Made by a program: the position numbers and the translations under genes
Assembly: GCF_036588685.1 (NCBI RefSeq)
Contig: NC_086379.1
Span: forward strand, 75,981,727-76,045,726
Source of the DNA: Mytilus trossulus
Taxonomy: Eukaryota; Mollusca; Bivalvia; Mytilida; Mytilidae
Length of the DNA stretch: 64,000 nt
Reading direction: 5' to 3'
Shown here: piece by piece, positions 21,209 through 32,644 of the stretch
Layout: the number at the start of each line of letters is the position of its first letter
Position numbering within the stretch: position 1 is the first letter of the stretch
Notes under the pieces: generated by a model
Databases searched by the model: none
The model's input: the letters and a program-made list of their open reading frames with translations, nothing else
Told to the model about the DNA's origin: nothing

Positions 21209-24200
21209 CTGTAGAAAAAAAAACAATGTTAGTGTCCTATATTTACTAGTGTTTGAAACACCAACACGATTCTTTAGTAAATTTTGATTTAAAAAAGCAT
21301 TCTCAAAAGTAAGCAGTTATTATTGCCTTTTCAACCAGTTAGTACATTTTATCTAGAGACAAAGACAATCCTACTTCTGAAGAACCTGAGTAAGTTATTT
21401 CGACAACTTCGGAACACAAGTAATATTGATAAAATCGTAAAGACATGCGCGTTTTCTGTACAGGCACTTTGTAGCACAACAGACTGTGTTGTATACTAGT
21501 ATTGAAGATATCTAAAATATGCATATAACAGTATTACAATTCTCCTCCTTATTTCACATGTGTCTCGTTCTAATCATTATAATGGAGAAAACAAAACAAA
21601 AAACTAAAGTGAAAGCCGTCGTAGTTGATTAAAGCCAAATCAAAAGCTATGGTAACATCAGCATAAATACAGAATGGAAAATACCTGAGTTAATGTACCA
21701 TGCTGAACTACCATTCCATTTTCCGTCGTGGCGAAGTATCTGCTGCAAACTTATTCATCGTATCTTTGAAACAAACTTATCATGCACATGGAATGTGGTT
21801 TATATACTATAACAAGCGTCGACGACGTAATATGAAAAGCGAATTTAAAATAGATATGAAGCCTGATCCCTTTTTATAAATGTATGAATGTTGCTTTGTG
21901 AAATGAATAAATGACAAACGCAGGATTTTTTTAAGTATGTTTTAGAGAAGTGTATGTAGATTGCGGTCCACATAGATATTTTTTCGTAAATTGTAATTTG
22001 AAAAAATACAAAGGAAGAACAGGATTCCTATGAAATAAATGAAAGACTAAATTACATATACTTGACGTTGTTGTGACGAAAAAGCACGGTGTGCCTCAAA
22101 TGCTTCAATGTACAAGCGTGGAGCAGGCATCTGAATTTAAATTCTTCATTGTTTTTTGTTATACCGTTCGTTCTGCTCAGCATTTATTTCTTATTGTACT
22201 ATCTAAGTATAATATTGTAGTTAACTTTGGTGGAGTACATTGTATTGTATTTTTCTTGAACCCAGTTGCTCTTGTGGTATTTGAGTTATAGAGCATAGGT
22301 CCGTTTACCCCCTCCGGTAACTTCGGAATAGAAACGTAATAAAAAATTGCTATCATTGTATGAGTAAAAGCAAGAACACATTTAATGAGTGTTAATAAGT
22401 CAAGATATTAAGAAACTTCACCAGAAAAAAAATTAAAAACACCAAACAAATATATATATAGAGAGAGAAGGGGAGACATTTCCCCAGCGCCTGTATAACG
22501 GAACGAATGGGCATTTCAAATTGGTATTAATCTAACCCTAAACAAAGATTCAAGTGATAATAATTGCTATGAAACTAGTAAAGAAATACGTATGTCTAGT
22601 TATTTGACGAGTAGTAATCGTATGCTGTAATAAAATTAACGGTACCAATTTTCTTGCACCAGATGCGCATTTCGACAATACATGTCTCTTCAGTGATGCT
22701 CGTGGCCAAAATATTTGAAATCCAAAGCTTATATAAAAGATGAAGAGCTATAATCCAAAAGGTCCAAAAAGTATAGCCAAATCCGTGAAAGGAATCAGAG
22801 CTTTGCATGAGGGAGATACATTCCTAAATTTATAATAATTTCTAATATTTTGTAACAGCAAATTTTAATAACACAAAAAAAATCCGTAGTGCTGCGCATA
22901 AATATGCAAAACCGTCCATTCAATCGTGTCGGAACGTTAGAATTTAGTTGTGGACATGATACTTCTTGCACTTTCTACGTGGCTTTCACATTATTGCGAG
23001 ACATGCATTTCAGGAATGAAATCAATTTAAACCTCGAAAGCTGCGGGTTTTTTACGAGTCTCGACATGACAAATTATCGGCGGACTGCGTATAAATGACA
23101 TAATGATATAAGTTTTGAATTTAATCAGAGATTCTATATACAAGTTGAACAGATAAATGTACTAACAACTATAAATATTTGAATGGTTAAAAAATATTTG
23201 CATAAAATATTGACAAAAAAACGCATCTCAGCAAAGTCATTTCTCTTTGTCATAAGTGCCGGCACCCTTATACTGGCCGACATAACCTGACTTTTCAAAT
23301 CGATCTTCTCGTCCTGTTACACCCTTCCCTTTTCCTGAATCGTCAAATCGTTCTTTATGAGCCCCTGTATATTTGGAAGTATCTGTCATCCGATCAACCC
23401 CTCCTGTAGCAGACGTTTTCTGAAATACAATGTAGCATGCATGTCCAAGGCGAAGTTATAGTACAAAACAGTTCGAACCAGCAGTTTAAGGCGAAGTTAG
23501 ACGAAGTTATAGTACAAAACAGTTCGGACCAGCAGTTTAAGGCAAAGTTAGACGAAGTTATAGCACAAAACAGTTCGAACCAGCAGTTTAAGGCGAAGTT
23601 ATACGAAGTTATAGCAGTTCTTGAAAGGTGAAGTTATAGCACACACAATTTCGATGCAAACACTTTTTACAGCCATCAACTAAACGTATACTAAGTATAT
23701 ATAATCTAAACTAACGTCTTGCAGCATTTGAAATATTTCCGTATTTGTATGCAAAATGGTAAACCAACAAACAACTTAACAAAATGACAACATAAATACT
23801 GTCATGTTGCAATGTGTCATTTTTAAAAAGCAGTAATGAAAATTTTTCATAGAATTAAGAATGTAAAAACACAATATTTAAGTTATTTTCGGATAATAAG
23901 TTTATTTCACAAAGTTTAATATAGGTTGAAGTTTGTGACCAAATTACGGTATTCCAATTTTCACCAATTACAATTAGATGTAACAATATCAACTTTAATG
24001 AATACTATTGTAAGAATCCTACAGCTGCATGGAAGAAAAACGAGATAATTTTGGCACAACAAATTAGACATTCTATCAAACTTTAATTTCCAAAGAAGAA
24101 AGGACAAATAAGTATGTGCATCGATTTCACCGATTCATATTATATTTTATATATGTTAACAGCCAATGTTTATTCAGTTAGTACTAGTAGTGTGAGTGAG

Positions 24201-25008
24201 GTTACCGAAGAGTCCACGGAAAGTAAAGCACACATTTCTACAGTCTATACATGGTACCATGGAGAAAAACACACTGAATAAGTGAAAATATGTTGAAAGC
24301 CAAAAACGCCTGTAATAAAATCATATTATATTATTATTCCTATATATTGAAGTCTCTGCTAGAGTCTCGAACAATATTTGTTTGTTAAGATATTGTGTAT
24401 TATGCTCATTGTGAACCCATTTAATAAAAATCTTCTTCTATACATACCGTAGCATGTACTTCAGGATTTTTTTTATCAAGTATTCTCTTCACAAGTTTTT
24501 GTCGGACTTCAGCCACTGGTGTGTCTTTTTCTTCCTTGGGCTTACATTCCTTATAAACTTCAGCCATCTTATCGAGGGCTTTATCAACTTTGGCTTTATC
24601 TGTAAGATCAAGTGTTCTGTCGAAAAGAAAAAAAAAGCAAAGTAGAATCTTATAGTTTTTAATAAAAGTCGAACAAGTACGTTGTACTAATAAAAAATAT
24701 ACAATTCAGATTCGTTAATCTGATGTCTAATTACTCATCATTTTTGGAATTGGAATTTAAGCTATTTAAATTAGCCAATACAAATAAAAGGCAATATAAT
24801 TACTTTGTTGTTTTATCTTGGACGTAAGGAAATACACTGCTATCCATTCTCTGTCTAATGGTGGTGTCCTTCCCTAGACAGTCCTGAACCATTTTACCCC
24901 ATGCTTTACTAGTCATTTTATTTGGGGGTTTGTCTTTTGAATTGAGAATATTGAAATTTCTAAATACTTCACAAACATCGTCAATCTCGCCACCAGATGC
25001 CATTTTGC
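21035..25008 (-). CDS. TPPP: TPPP (p25-alpha) gene with alternative last exons
   Basis: Tubulin polymerization-promoting protein family, which bind and bundle microtubules in the cytoplasm and in cilia. Exons: 24804-25008 (start ATG at 25001-25003), 24448-24616, then either 23237-23419 or 21035-21208. All junctions keep phase; both last exons enter in phase 0. The products would be 183 or 180 residues; short TPPP forms are of similar size (human TPPP3 is 176). The N-terminal part is a diverged p25-alpha core ([17 protein letters not shown]). The C-terminal part carries the family signature [15 protein letters not shown] plus SGKGKG. A 5' noncoding exon near 27.55 kb is likely because an AG lies 5 bases before the start codon. 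Confidence 0.85.
21685..21714 (-). CDS. Possible alternative first coding exon of a short TPPP form
   Basis: ATG at 21712-21714 opens [10 protein letters not shown] and ends in phase 0 at a donor GT (21683-21684), which joins in frame to exon B. The result would be a 67-residue protein with only the C-terminal p25-alpha motif. A TATATAAA box lies about 85 bases upstream of this ATG. An out-of-frame upstream ATG exists. This rests on sequence logic only. Confidence 0.35.
21799..21806 (-). promoter_or_regulatory. TATA box candidate, internal TPPP promoter
   Basis: TATATAAA on the minus strand. Transcription would start near 21770, just upstream of the short exon ending at 21685. It lies between alternative last exons A and B of TPPP. 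Confidence 0.35.
22650..22800 (+). repeat. Dispersed mussel repeat, diverged copy 2
   Basis: Parallels 2550-2680: CCAGATGCGCATTTCGACAA, then CTTCAGTGATGCTCGTGGCC, then GAAGAGCTATAATCCAAAAG. Same motif order, many substitutions. Confidence 0.5.
23237..23419 (-). CDS. TPPP: TPPP alternative last exon A
   Basis: Acceptor at 23420-23421, stop TGA at 23237-23239, 60 residues. Contains [38 protein letters not shown] and the ending [10 protein letters not shown]. The AGTYD ending resembles vertebrate TPPP (HAGTYD), so this is the canonical end exon and exon B is the divergent one. Confidence 0.9.
   Translation of the reverse strand, partial: KTSATGGVDRMTDTSKYTGAHKERFDDSGKGKGVTGREDRFEKSGYVGQYKGAGTYDKEK
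23448..23637 (+). repeat. 51-bp minisatellite beside TPPP exon A
   Basis: Three full units plus partials of a 51-bp repeat (GACGAAGTTATAGTACAAAA, then CAGTTCGAACCAGCAGTTTA). Because 51 is divisible by 3 it leaves a false open frame on the plus strand. It starts about 30 bases from the acceptor of TPPP exon A. Confidence 0.7.
24448..24616 (-). CDS. TPPP: TPPP exon 2
   Basis: Acceptor at 24617-24618, donor at 24446-24447. Lys/Glu-rich helical text: [19 protein letters not shown], then [17 protein letters not shown]. This corresponds to the end of the p25-alpha helical core. Confidence 0.85.
24804..25008 (-). CDS. TPPP: TPPP exon 1 (coding start)
   Basis: Acceptor at 25009-25010, five untranslated bases, ATG at 25001-25003, donor GT at 24802-24803. 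Encodes [18 protein letters not shown], then [18 protein letters not shown]. The EF-hand-like p25-alpha fold starts here. Confidence 0.85.
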
Positions 25009-25080
25009 CTGAAAAATAGAATACATAATGTGTCTAAATGCTTTCTCAATATTAACAAATATAGCTTTACTAGGATATAA

Positions 25081-25400
25081 AAATAAAATGTTGTGTGATT
25101 GCCAATGAGACAACTCTTCACAAGAGATCCTTTTGGGAAGATATTGGATAAATGTCTAACAGTTAATGTGAACTTGCATGACGTATCGTCATAAACGTGT
25201 AGAATCATGTCGAATTTCGAATCAAAATGATTATGTTCTATTTGCATGATTTGTATAGGCGACCACACGGTATGGATTTTTTCTCACTGTTGCAGGTCGT
25301 ACGGTTGCCTATAATTGCTTACATTAACTTCATTAGAACTTTGGTGGATAAAGTTGTCTAATTTGCAATCATACCTCATACCACATCTCTTTGTTTTTAT
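25081..25400. repeat. Mussel repeat fragments in TPPP intron 1
   Basis: Contains GATTGCCAATGAGACAACTC at about 25098 and, in the other orientation, GGTCGTACGGTTGCCTATAA with TTGCAATCATACCTCATACC near 25295-25385. Single modules of this family also occur near 9750, 14850, 29838, 38575 and 54105. Confidence 0.5.
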
Positions 25401-26219
25401 ATAGTTGCAGTGCAGTTAGTCCTAATTAGCCGTACAATATCAATGCTAAATCTGCATCATTTGCAAAATATGTACCACGCCCTTTGTTAAGTTACTTTAA
25501 CACCAAAATAAATGCATATATGTGTTTATCGGTAATTCGTATATTTTCCCTTTGATCTTACTGCCTGATATTTTCTAACGGGCTCGTCTAGATATTCCAG
25601 ATATAGTCAGTATCAAAAACGAAACTACCTATTATTCTATAGGACTCTATATATATTATCCTTTTGTTTTCAATTCAAGTTCTCAAAGGCAAACAAATTT
25701 AGCAGCTACAATATATAACGATGGTAATGTAAACAAAAAACGATAATCTTTTCATGTGATGGACAGACGCGCATATATGGAGCCGAGCAGTACAGTGACA
25801 ATCGGAAAGGCAGTTGACTTTTAAAATTTGACCAAAAAAGATGACTGACATGATTAGTTTGATAAAGGTTGAAGTAAAGTGCTGGAGTTGTACAGAGCTA
25901 CGTAATAATTATACGTATGGATCGAGTCGAGTAGTAACTTAACTGGCTCTTTTCGTCGTCGACAGTTAGTTATATAAATTGTCAAAATAGGAATTGCACA
26001 TCGACGATAATGGTGTGGCCATAGTTATTTGAGTTGCACATGGAACATAACATTTGATGACAATAACATTCAGTTTCAAACATTAGAAAACTGAGGAGAA
26101 AAAAAGATATTCCGTCCAAAATAGTTGCCTTTCTTAATTATTCTTCAGTGAATGTGATAATATTAGAAGGCATACTTTGTTGACTTCAAGATAGCTTTCA
26201 GTGGCACATACATGTGGGA

Positions 26220-26220
<1 letters not shown>

Positions 26221-26250
<30 letters not shown>
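26221..26250. repeat. C run followed by an (AC)n microsatellite
   Basis: Sixteen C followed by about seven AC units. Confidence 0.9.
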
Positions 26251-26555
26251 AACAAAAAAGAAGGAGGGAGAGCTCGAGAAGATTTGTCATTGTAATCCAT
26301 AATAGGGGCTTATTAACAAATCTGGGAAAGGGAGGTGATATACTACATATATTTCATTGCAACAAAATCAAATTATAGGAGCAATAATTATAATGATCGA
26401 GGGTTAAACAAGTATGTTGCAATTTCCGATAGAGGCATGGTACACAAGTTGCATCAAATGGTTATTACATATCACGTACAGTCGCATTAATTTGAGACCC
26501 AACCCAACCCAGATAAGATTCCCGCGAACTTCCAATATATAGTGTGTGTCATCTT

Positions 26556-26677
26556 CCGTGGCGGATTCAGAAAGTTTCATAAGTAGGGGCCCGCTGACTG
26601 CCTAATAGGGGACCAAAACCAGTCATGCTTCAGTGATTTTTCCCAAAAAAGGGGGACCCTCCAAAAAAAATCCGCCT
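26556..26677. mobile_element. Small MITE with GGCGGATT ends
   Basis: Starts GTGGCGGATTCAGAAAG and ends AATCCGCC. Internal text GGCCCGCTGACTGCC and ATGCTTCAGTGATT also occurs at 61305-61395, so these are two copies of one family. About 120 bp, non-coding. Confidence 0.55.
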
Positions 26678-27549
26678 CCTTTAATGATCGTTAATTATTC
26701 TTACAACCAGTTAAGATAAGAATATTTTTATCAGACTTACGTATAAATTTGAGCAACAGGCAAATTTTGGGCACCACGATTGTCATGCATGATGATAATC
26801 AAATGAATTATACACAATTACAAAACAGAGTAAATGATTCGAATGATTAGAGTGATTGAAGTACATTTAAACAAAACATGTATACACGCAAACTGAGATA
26901 TAAATAAACATTGTTATTGTCCTAACATAAATTAAAAAAAGTCTTTTAAAAGCCACTGGTCTGGAGAGGAGAAAATACTCTTTCCAAAATGTTAGTATAA
27001 TAGAATTAATGTATACCATGTGTGTGTGCCATAGGGGACATATTTGTTTAGATGTTGACATATATATAGATACATTGGGAAAATTCATGTTTGCAGTCGA
27101 TATTATATATAGAGAGATATAATATTAATATAATAGAGATGTCATGATGAATATTGTGTATTACAGAGGATACTCCCAATGCATATACATATGATATACA
27201 CAGTTGTTATGGAAATGACACACTCGACATTTATCATTTATAGATATTGTTTTCAGATAAATTATGAAAAATACGCGAGTGGCAAACACATAAATCCAGA
27301 TGCCGATATTAAAACTTGCTGTAACGCTCATATTTTTAAAAGTACAAAATGTTCATACAATTGTATATATGCACCGCATAACAATTATCAGGATCAAATA
27401 TCTGTTTTCAGACAACTTGAACAATAATAAATAACATTTTGCAATAAGTACATTGCTAATTATATCTATCGGAAGTTGGCAGGAAATTCATATTTACAAA
27501 CTACACAAACATCTAAAAAGCAATCAATATAATTAACATCATGCCTTAC

Positions 27550-27592
27550 CGTCTTCAGTCAGTGTATTGGATAACTCCAGAGAGCTTATAAA
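27550..27592 (-). promoter_or_regulatory. Possible TPPP promoter and 5' noncoding exon
   Basis: TTTATAAG (27585-27592 on the minus strand) lies about 40 bases upstream of a good 5' splice site (GAAGACG|GTAAGG, GT at 27548-27549). A short noncoding exon spliced to the acceptor at 25009-25010 would explain the AG placed just before the TPPP start codon. Confidence 0.3.
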
Positions 27593-27649
27593 CAATTAAC
27601 TTCTTGGTATACTTTGACAAACACGTGACACTGTCTTCAGAAAAAAACC

Positions 27650-29980
27650 TTGATGATACTGGTTTCAATGTGTCTCTATCGCTCTATAGCTATATATTAT
27701 GATAATAGTAGAAGCGCATGAGTAAACTTCCTCTGGTTAATTTCTAAATTTGAGAAAACTTTTACAAACGTTTACAAATATTTCCGTGAGAGGTTAAGAT
27801 TTAAAATTGACTAAAACTATTTTGCACTTGAAAACATGTAGGAAAACTTGGTTCATAAGCGGAAATTGATGAGCGGATTTGCCAGTCGTGTGTATAATCT
27901 TATACAATAATATTTCTATAGCTACATGTCAACATTTTAGTGCTCCCATTTCATTATCATATTTATCGATTTGTGCATATTGATCGATACTCCTCTCGAC
28001 ATGCTGAAAGAGTACACACACCCATTTTTTGTTAACGTTTTCAACTTTTATTAAGTGTCGAAGATATTTGAAATGAGTGCCGGTAAAACATAAAAAGTTA
28101 ATAGCCGATCTGCTCTTGAGTTACCATATTAGTTTTCATCCGTGTACGGCTAATAGATTCCCTCAGAAACCATTACTAATTTTAGGAAGTGGTTTCTCTG
28201 TATTTTTTTATGGTTTCTTTTAGAAATAAATCAAGACAATCAACAACTATACAGTTACAGATAAAAGGCAGAAATAACTTCGCTTATTGTTTATATGCGC
28301 GAATGTTCCTTATTTCATACTATAACAAACGTGTTTGGTTTCTTTTCCCGATGATCTAAATTTAAAGATGGTCGCCAGATATAGTACAAATATAATACAA
28401 TGTGTTAATACCTGGTAATTGATATGCTACATCATATTGGTTTGTAATATGTATAAAACATACAAATTTGTGTAACAACTGATGTGGTGAACCACATTAT
28501 TGTATTTTCCCTTTCCTACCTAGTTCCAGACTGGCTTTATGTAATTCACATGCCTCATTTCGTAACCTTTTTACCAATTGATTCACTGATCATGACAATT
28601 TCAACTCCTTACACAGTATAAATTAAACAGTCATAATTAATGAAGTATTTTGACAGCTCAAGGTATATACTAATGATGATGTATATACAACTCGTCTTAA
28701 CATCAACCCAACAATGTTAGATCAGTAAATTTGCTTTCGAAAATTTTTGTGTTCTTTCCTCGCCGGTATTCGAACCCATGCTTCTGAGATATAGTGGGTC
28801 TTTTTGAATGAGATCTACCCCACTGGAAGAGAATAAAATATGGGACCACTTGGAACAAACATGGATGTCTTTAACTGATTATTTGCTTCTCCAATGTACT
28901 TATACCTCCGAAGAGTCCTCTACATCACGCACAAAATCCTACATTAGAGTTAAATAGAACGTTTATCTTTTTACCACCTACGCAAACAAAATCGATAGAT
29001 AACCTTTTCTAAATTCATCAATTTAACTTAGTAAAAATAATTTATTTCTTATCTATAAAAACTGCTGATTAAATGCATTTTATATTTGTAACATCTGTTT
29101 CCACGCTTGGGCTAAGTAGCTTATTTATGATAGATAATTCAAGACATATCGATGTTATCATAAAGGCATATTTTCATAACATATCCTTGCAGCTTTTTCG
29201 TCTGTACTTTATTTATTAGTAATCATATTCAACACAATTAATGCACACAAATAATCAGATTTTCCATGTTATAATAATATTTTTTCAGAGTGGAAAAGAA
29301 AAGACTAGTTAGAAAGACATACGAACTTCGGACTAGTACCTCACTCCAGAGACTAAGGCATTTTGTTTCGATATCCAACTACATGTACTCGTGAGTCACT
29401 CATAGTACCTGTACGAGCTGAATATATCTAATATAATCCATACTTGAATGAGAAAATGTGACAAAATATATTCAGGAACAAGTAAAAATAATTTATTAAA
29501 TGAAAATGTAATTTCATTACCAGTGCATATCAGTTGATTCATCAATGAATTCATGTCATATCAATATGAATTACGTGTATTTTCCCATCAGTTGAGTGTT
29601 TGTTCAATAAAGGAGATATACATTTACTGATCCCAGTCCAATATCATAAAGAATTGTTGGAGACTATATATATATATATAAATAAGCTTAATATTAGGGA
29701 ATTTTTCTATTTCACATATTCCCCATTTTCATTCTCAATTTTATTAATATGGTGACAAGGAGTGTGAAACTTTATTTAAAGTACAAATGTCCAATTATAT
29801 GATATGTCTTTGATAAATAAAAAGGGGATATACATGTGTGTCAATGAGACAGCAACCTATAACACAATAAACAAGCTAAGACATCTAGATCTCAACATAC
29901 TGTTATCAGTAATAGACATGTACATGTGATGCTGGAGTCGACTTAGCTTTTTCAGAAGCTGCAAACACCACCACATTCTC
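27650..29980. other. Intergenic stretch without a recognised gene
   Basis: AT-rich. Apart from the tRNA-like fragment at 28745-28800 and a short mussel-repeat module near 29710-29840, I see no exon chain, RNA gene or complete element. Confidence 0.4.
28745..28800 (-). repeat. tRNA-like SINE fragment
   Basis: On the minus strand GGGTTCGAATACCGGCGAGG resembles a pol III B box with flanking bases. The A box is not clear. Probably a decayed SINE. Confidence 0.3.
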
Positions 29981-30014
29981 AAAACAACTAAAAGCATTTC
30001 ATATGACAATAAAT

Positions 30015-30420
30015 TATTTCGCCGAGCACAGCTGTATACAGCTACAGAGGTCCAACCCTGTAATAAAATATAAGACACAAAAGTTCTTTGTAGTCAAAGA
30101 ACTTAGCTTAGAATTGGTTATATGATTTGAATTTATATTCATTTTATTGCTATTGTGCAATACACTGTGCTGTTACGAATTGCCCCCGCCCCCACCACAC
30201 CTTTTTTTTGAAAAAAATGCCCCCCTCCCCCCCACACACACACATTTTTTTTCTTTCATAAAAACAATTCTTTCAGCCAAGAAATGGTCAAAATCTTAAT
30301 TCAAATTTCCAATGGAGTTTGCAACCATAATTACAAATTTAATAATTTAAAAGAAGTGTAAGGGAGGTAATCCAAATTTAAAGATTTTACTTAAAAGTAA
30401 TTGTCCATTAACCAGGACTA
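30015..30420 (+). repeat. Truncated copy of the GGTCGAACCCTG repeat
   Basis: Shares AGCTACAGAGGTCCAACCCT, the TTAGAATTGGTTATATGATT stretch and the GTAATTGTCCATTAACCAGG segment with the fuller copies at 32645-33423 and 36555-37545. Confidence 0.5.
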
Positions 30421-30486
30421 ATACATTAATTTATATTATTGCATAGCAATGTAATATTTCCCACAGAAAGTAACACAAATTTGTAA

Positions 30487-31330
30487 GGGTTCCACGGAAC
30501 CCAGTGTCTCGCCTACTTTTGCTGAAAATCACTGGCTCAACAAAAATGAGGGGAAAAAAATAAAAATATTCTTCTTAATACTATTTTTTGATTGTAATAA
30601 GCTTCTGTCCAAGTTTGGTAAAAATACAGGATAGTTTATGAATCTAATAAATGTTTAAAAACTTTAACTGAAGACTGTATGTAAAGTTAACTGGAAGAAA
30701 AACTAAGTCCATTTATAAGTAAAATACAGATACACAGACCTGTACAAAATATTAACAAAATTTCCTTCTAAATACTAGCTTTTGATCACAAACAAGCTTC
30801 TATCTAAGTTTGGTACAAATTAAAAGCAGTATAAGAAAGTTATTTTTTTTTTTAAATTTAACCACAGAGTAAATGTGTTGTTTCTTGGCAGAAAATCTAA
30901 GTCCATTTAAAAGTAAAATACGGAAAAAACTGATTTATTTTTTTACAAAATTTATGCTGTATTTTATCTTTTGATCATAAACAAGCTTCTGTCCATGTTT
31001 GGTTCAAACCCAGGATAGTTTAAGAAAGTTATTAAAATTTTAAAAACTTTATCCACAGAGTGAATGTACTGTTGCCCCGCAGAAAAACTAAGTCCATTTA
31101 TAAGTAAAATATGGAAAAAAAAATATTTTATTTTTACAAAATTACCTTCTTGATACTATCTTGTGATCATAAACAAGCTTCTGTCCATGTTTGGAAGTAA
31201 ACAAGTATAAGAAAGTTATTAAAATTTCAAAAACTTTAACCACAGAGTGAATATTTGTGGATGCCACCGCCGGAATGTAGGATCGCTTAGTCTCGCTTTT
31301 TCGACAAAAGTCGAAAGCTTGACAAAAAGT
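30487..31330 (+). mobile_element. Non-autonomous element with 185-199 bp tandem core and 3' hairpin
   Basis: Begins with the palindrome GGGTTCCACGGAACCC and GTCTCGCC. Four tandem units follow, with AAGCTTCTGTCC-type text near 30600, 30785, 30983 and 31176. It ends CACCGCCGGAATGTAGGATC and a hairpin TTTCGACAAAAGTCGAAA (31298-31315), then CTTGACAA. The same end plan (CCGCCGG, hairpin, GACAA) is seen at 43828-43890. Confidence 0.6.
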
Positions 31331-31351
31331 TAGCCTGCAATAAATTCTAAT

Positions 31352-31564
31352 ATTGCACTAGTGCAATAAATCTTCAAAAGTAGTGACGTCATCAATAACA
31401 AAATCTTAGTTAAAACCAATTTTAACTTTCAATATTATATTGCTATACAATAAAAGGGTTATAGCATGAATATTGTCCCTCGTAGAACATATATTGCACT
31501 CACAAGCTCATGCAATATAAACTTCTACTCGGGACAATATTCCCCAATATTCATGCAATAACCC
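31352..31564. mobile_element. Foldback element with GGGTTATNGCATGAATATTG ends
   Basis: 31456-31564 folds on itself: GGGTTATAGCATGAATATTG at the left is matched by the complement of the right end, and the inner parts (TCCC..GTAGAA..TATATTGCA) also pair. A 16-bp palindrome ATTGCACTAGTGCAAT lies at 31352-31367 and may belong to the same unit. Confidence 0.5.
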
Positions 31565-32397
31565 TATATTATTAAAGAATTAAAGTGATAATAAGGCAGG
31601 ATTAACCATATACTGACCTCTATTCTGTGATTCTGTCAACCTTTTTTTGGCTATGGTCAGGTTGTCAAATACTATAAGCAGTAGGCCATCTGTATGTGGT
31701 ATGGTGTATGGGATGATTGTAAGGTTTGTACAGTATTTTCTATTACTGCATTGTATTCTTTCAATTGGAAGGAAATAAACTAGTGTAAAATCGCCCACCA
31801 TAATTTTCCTCGTGTATCATTTGCGCAGAACAAGTAAACTATACAAGTGCATTTTTAATGGACCGGAGGTTCTTCACACTATGACAGTTAGCTTACACAT
31901 GTGCATCTGACCATGACCTCATTTTGAAGAATCATTGATAATGTAGGTCTCTGATATATCTGTAGTAAGGCCCTCTAAATGTAAAATTCCATCATAACCA
32001 ATAAAATAGATACTTCAGCATGTGCCCTCTTTTTTGTGTTTGCTGTTTGTTTGTATTTGTTGAGCTGTCTTAGTTTTGGATTTTTTGTTCATGTATTGTC
32101 TTTATGATTTCAATTTTGTTCTTATTCCCATTTCAACAAAGAAAGTAGGTTTAATATCTTCTACATTTTAGAAACCATGAAAAAGGCCTAGAGGTAGTGC
32201 TATCACTATTGAGTAACAAGTATCAATTTACACTGACCATTTTAGTGTTAGGCTGAAGGAAGATAAGTTACAGTTTACAATAACAAATGACAATTTTAAC
32301 ATGCCATCCAGAACAAACAGTTTTAGCATATTAGAGAATCTACCATCAGGGTGTAAGTGAAACAAGTTTACTATAACAGATCATCATTTAGAGAAAT

Positions 32398-32634
32398 ACT
32401 CTCAAGGAGTTCACAGAGCCTCAGTGACTGAGTGGTCTAAGTTGTTCTACTGCTCTTATATCACTGGCCAGTCAACACTGAGGTTGTGAGTTCGAAACCC
32501 ACTCATTGCTGGTGCACTTGACTCTACTCTTAATTGACAAGTATTGCCGCAATGAAATAGCCAAAAAGTGGTGCTTAATAATGGTGTTATAATGGTCCTG
32601 TTTATACACCAACAATCACTCTCAAGGAGTTCAC
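32398..32634 (+). mobile_element. tRNA-derived SINE with 17-bp target duplication
   Basis: The body at 32415-32617 has a tRNA-like head: an A-box-like TGACTGAGTGGTCTAAG and the B box GGTTGTGAGTTCGAAACCC, spaced as in a tRNA with a long variable arm. ACTCTCAAGGAGTTCAC is repeated exactly at 32398-32414 and 32618-32634. Related copies lie on the minus strand at 44035-44160 and possibly 46500-46590. Confidence 0.8.
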
Positions 32635-32644
32635 CATAAGAGAA

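Noticed and set aside
23437..23631. Open plus-strand frame of 64 codons with a repeated [17 protein letters not shown] unit
   Set aside because: It is the translation of a 51-bp minisatellite; the period is divisible by three, so it stays open by arithmetic.
27179..27427. 82-codon plus-strand frame
   Set aside because: No family likeness, AT-rich codon use and no conserved splice context.
32415..32515. A functional tRNA gene
   Set aside because: The A and B boxes are present but the acceptor stem does not close, and the 17-bp flanks show it is a SINE.
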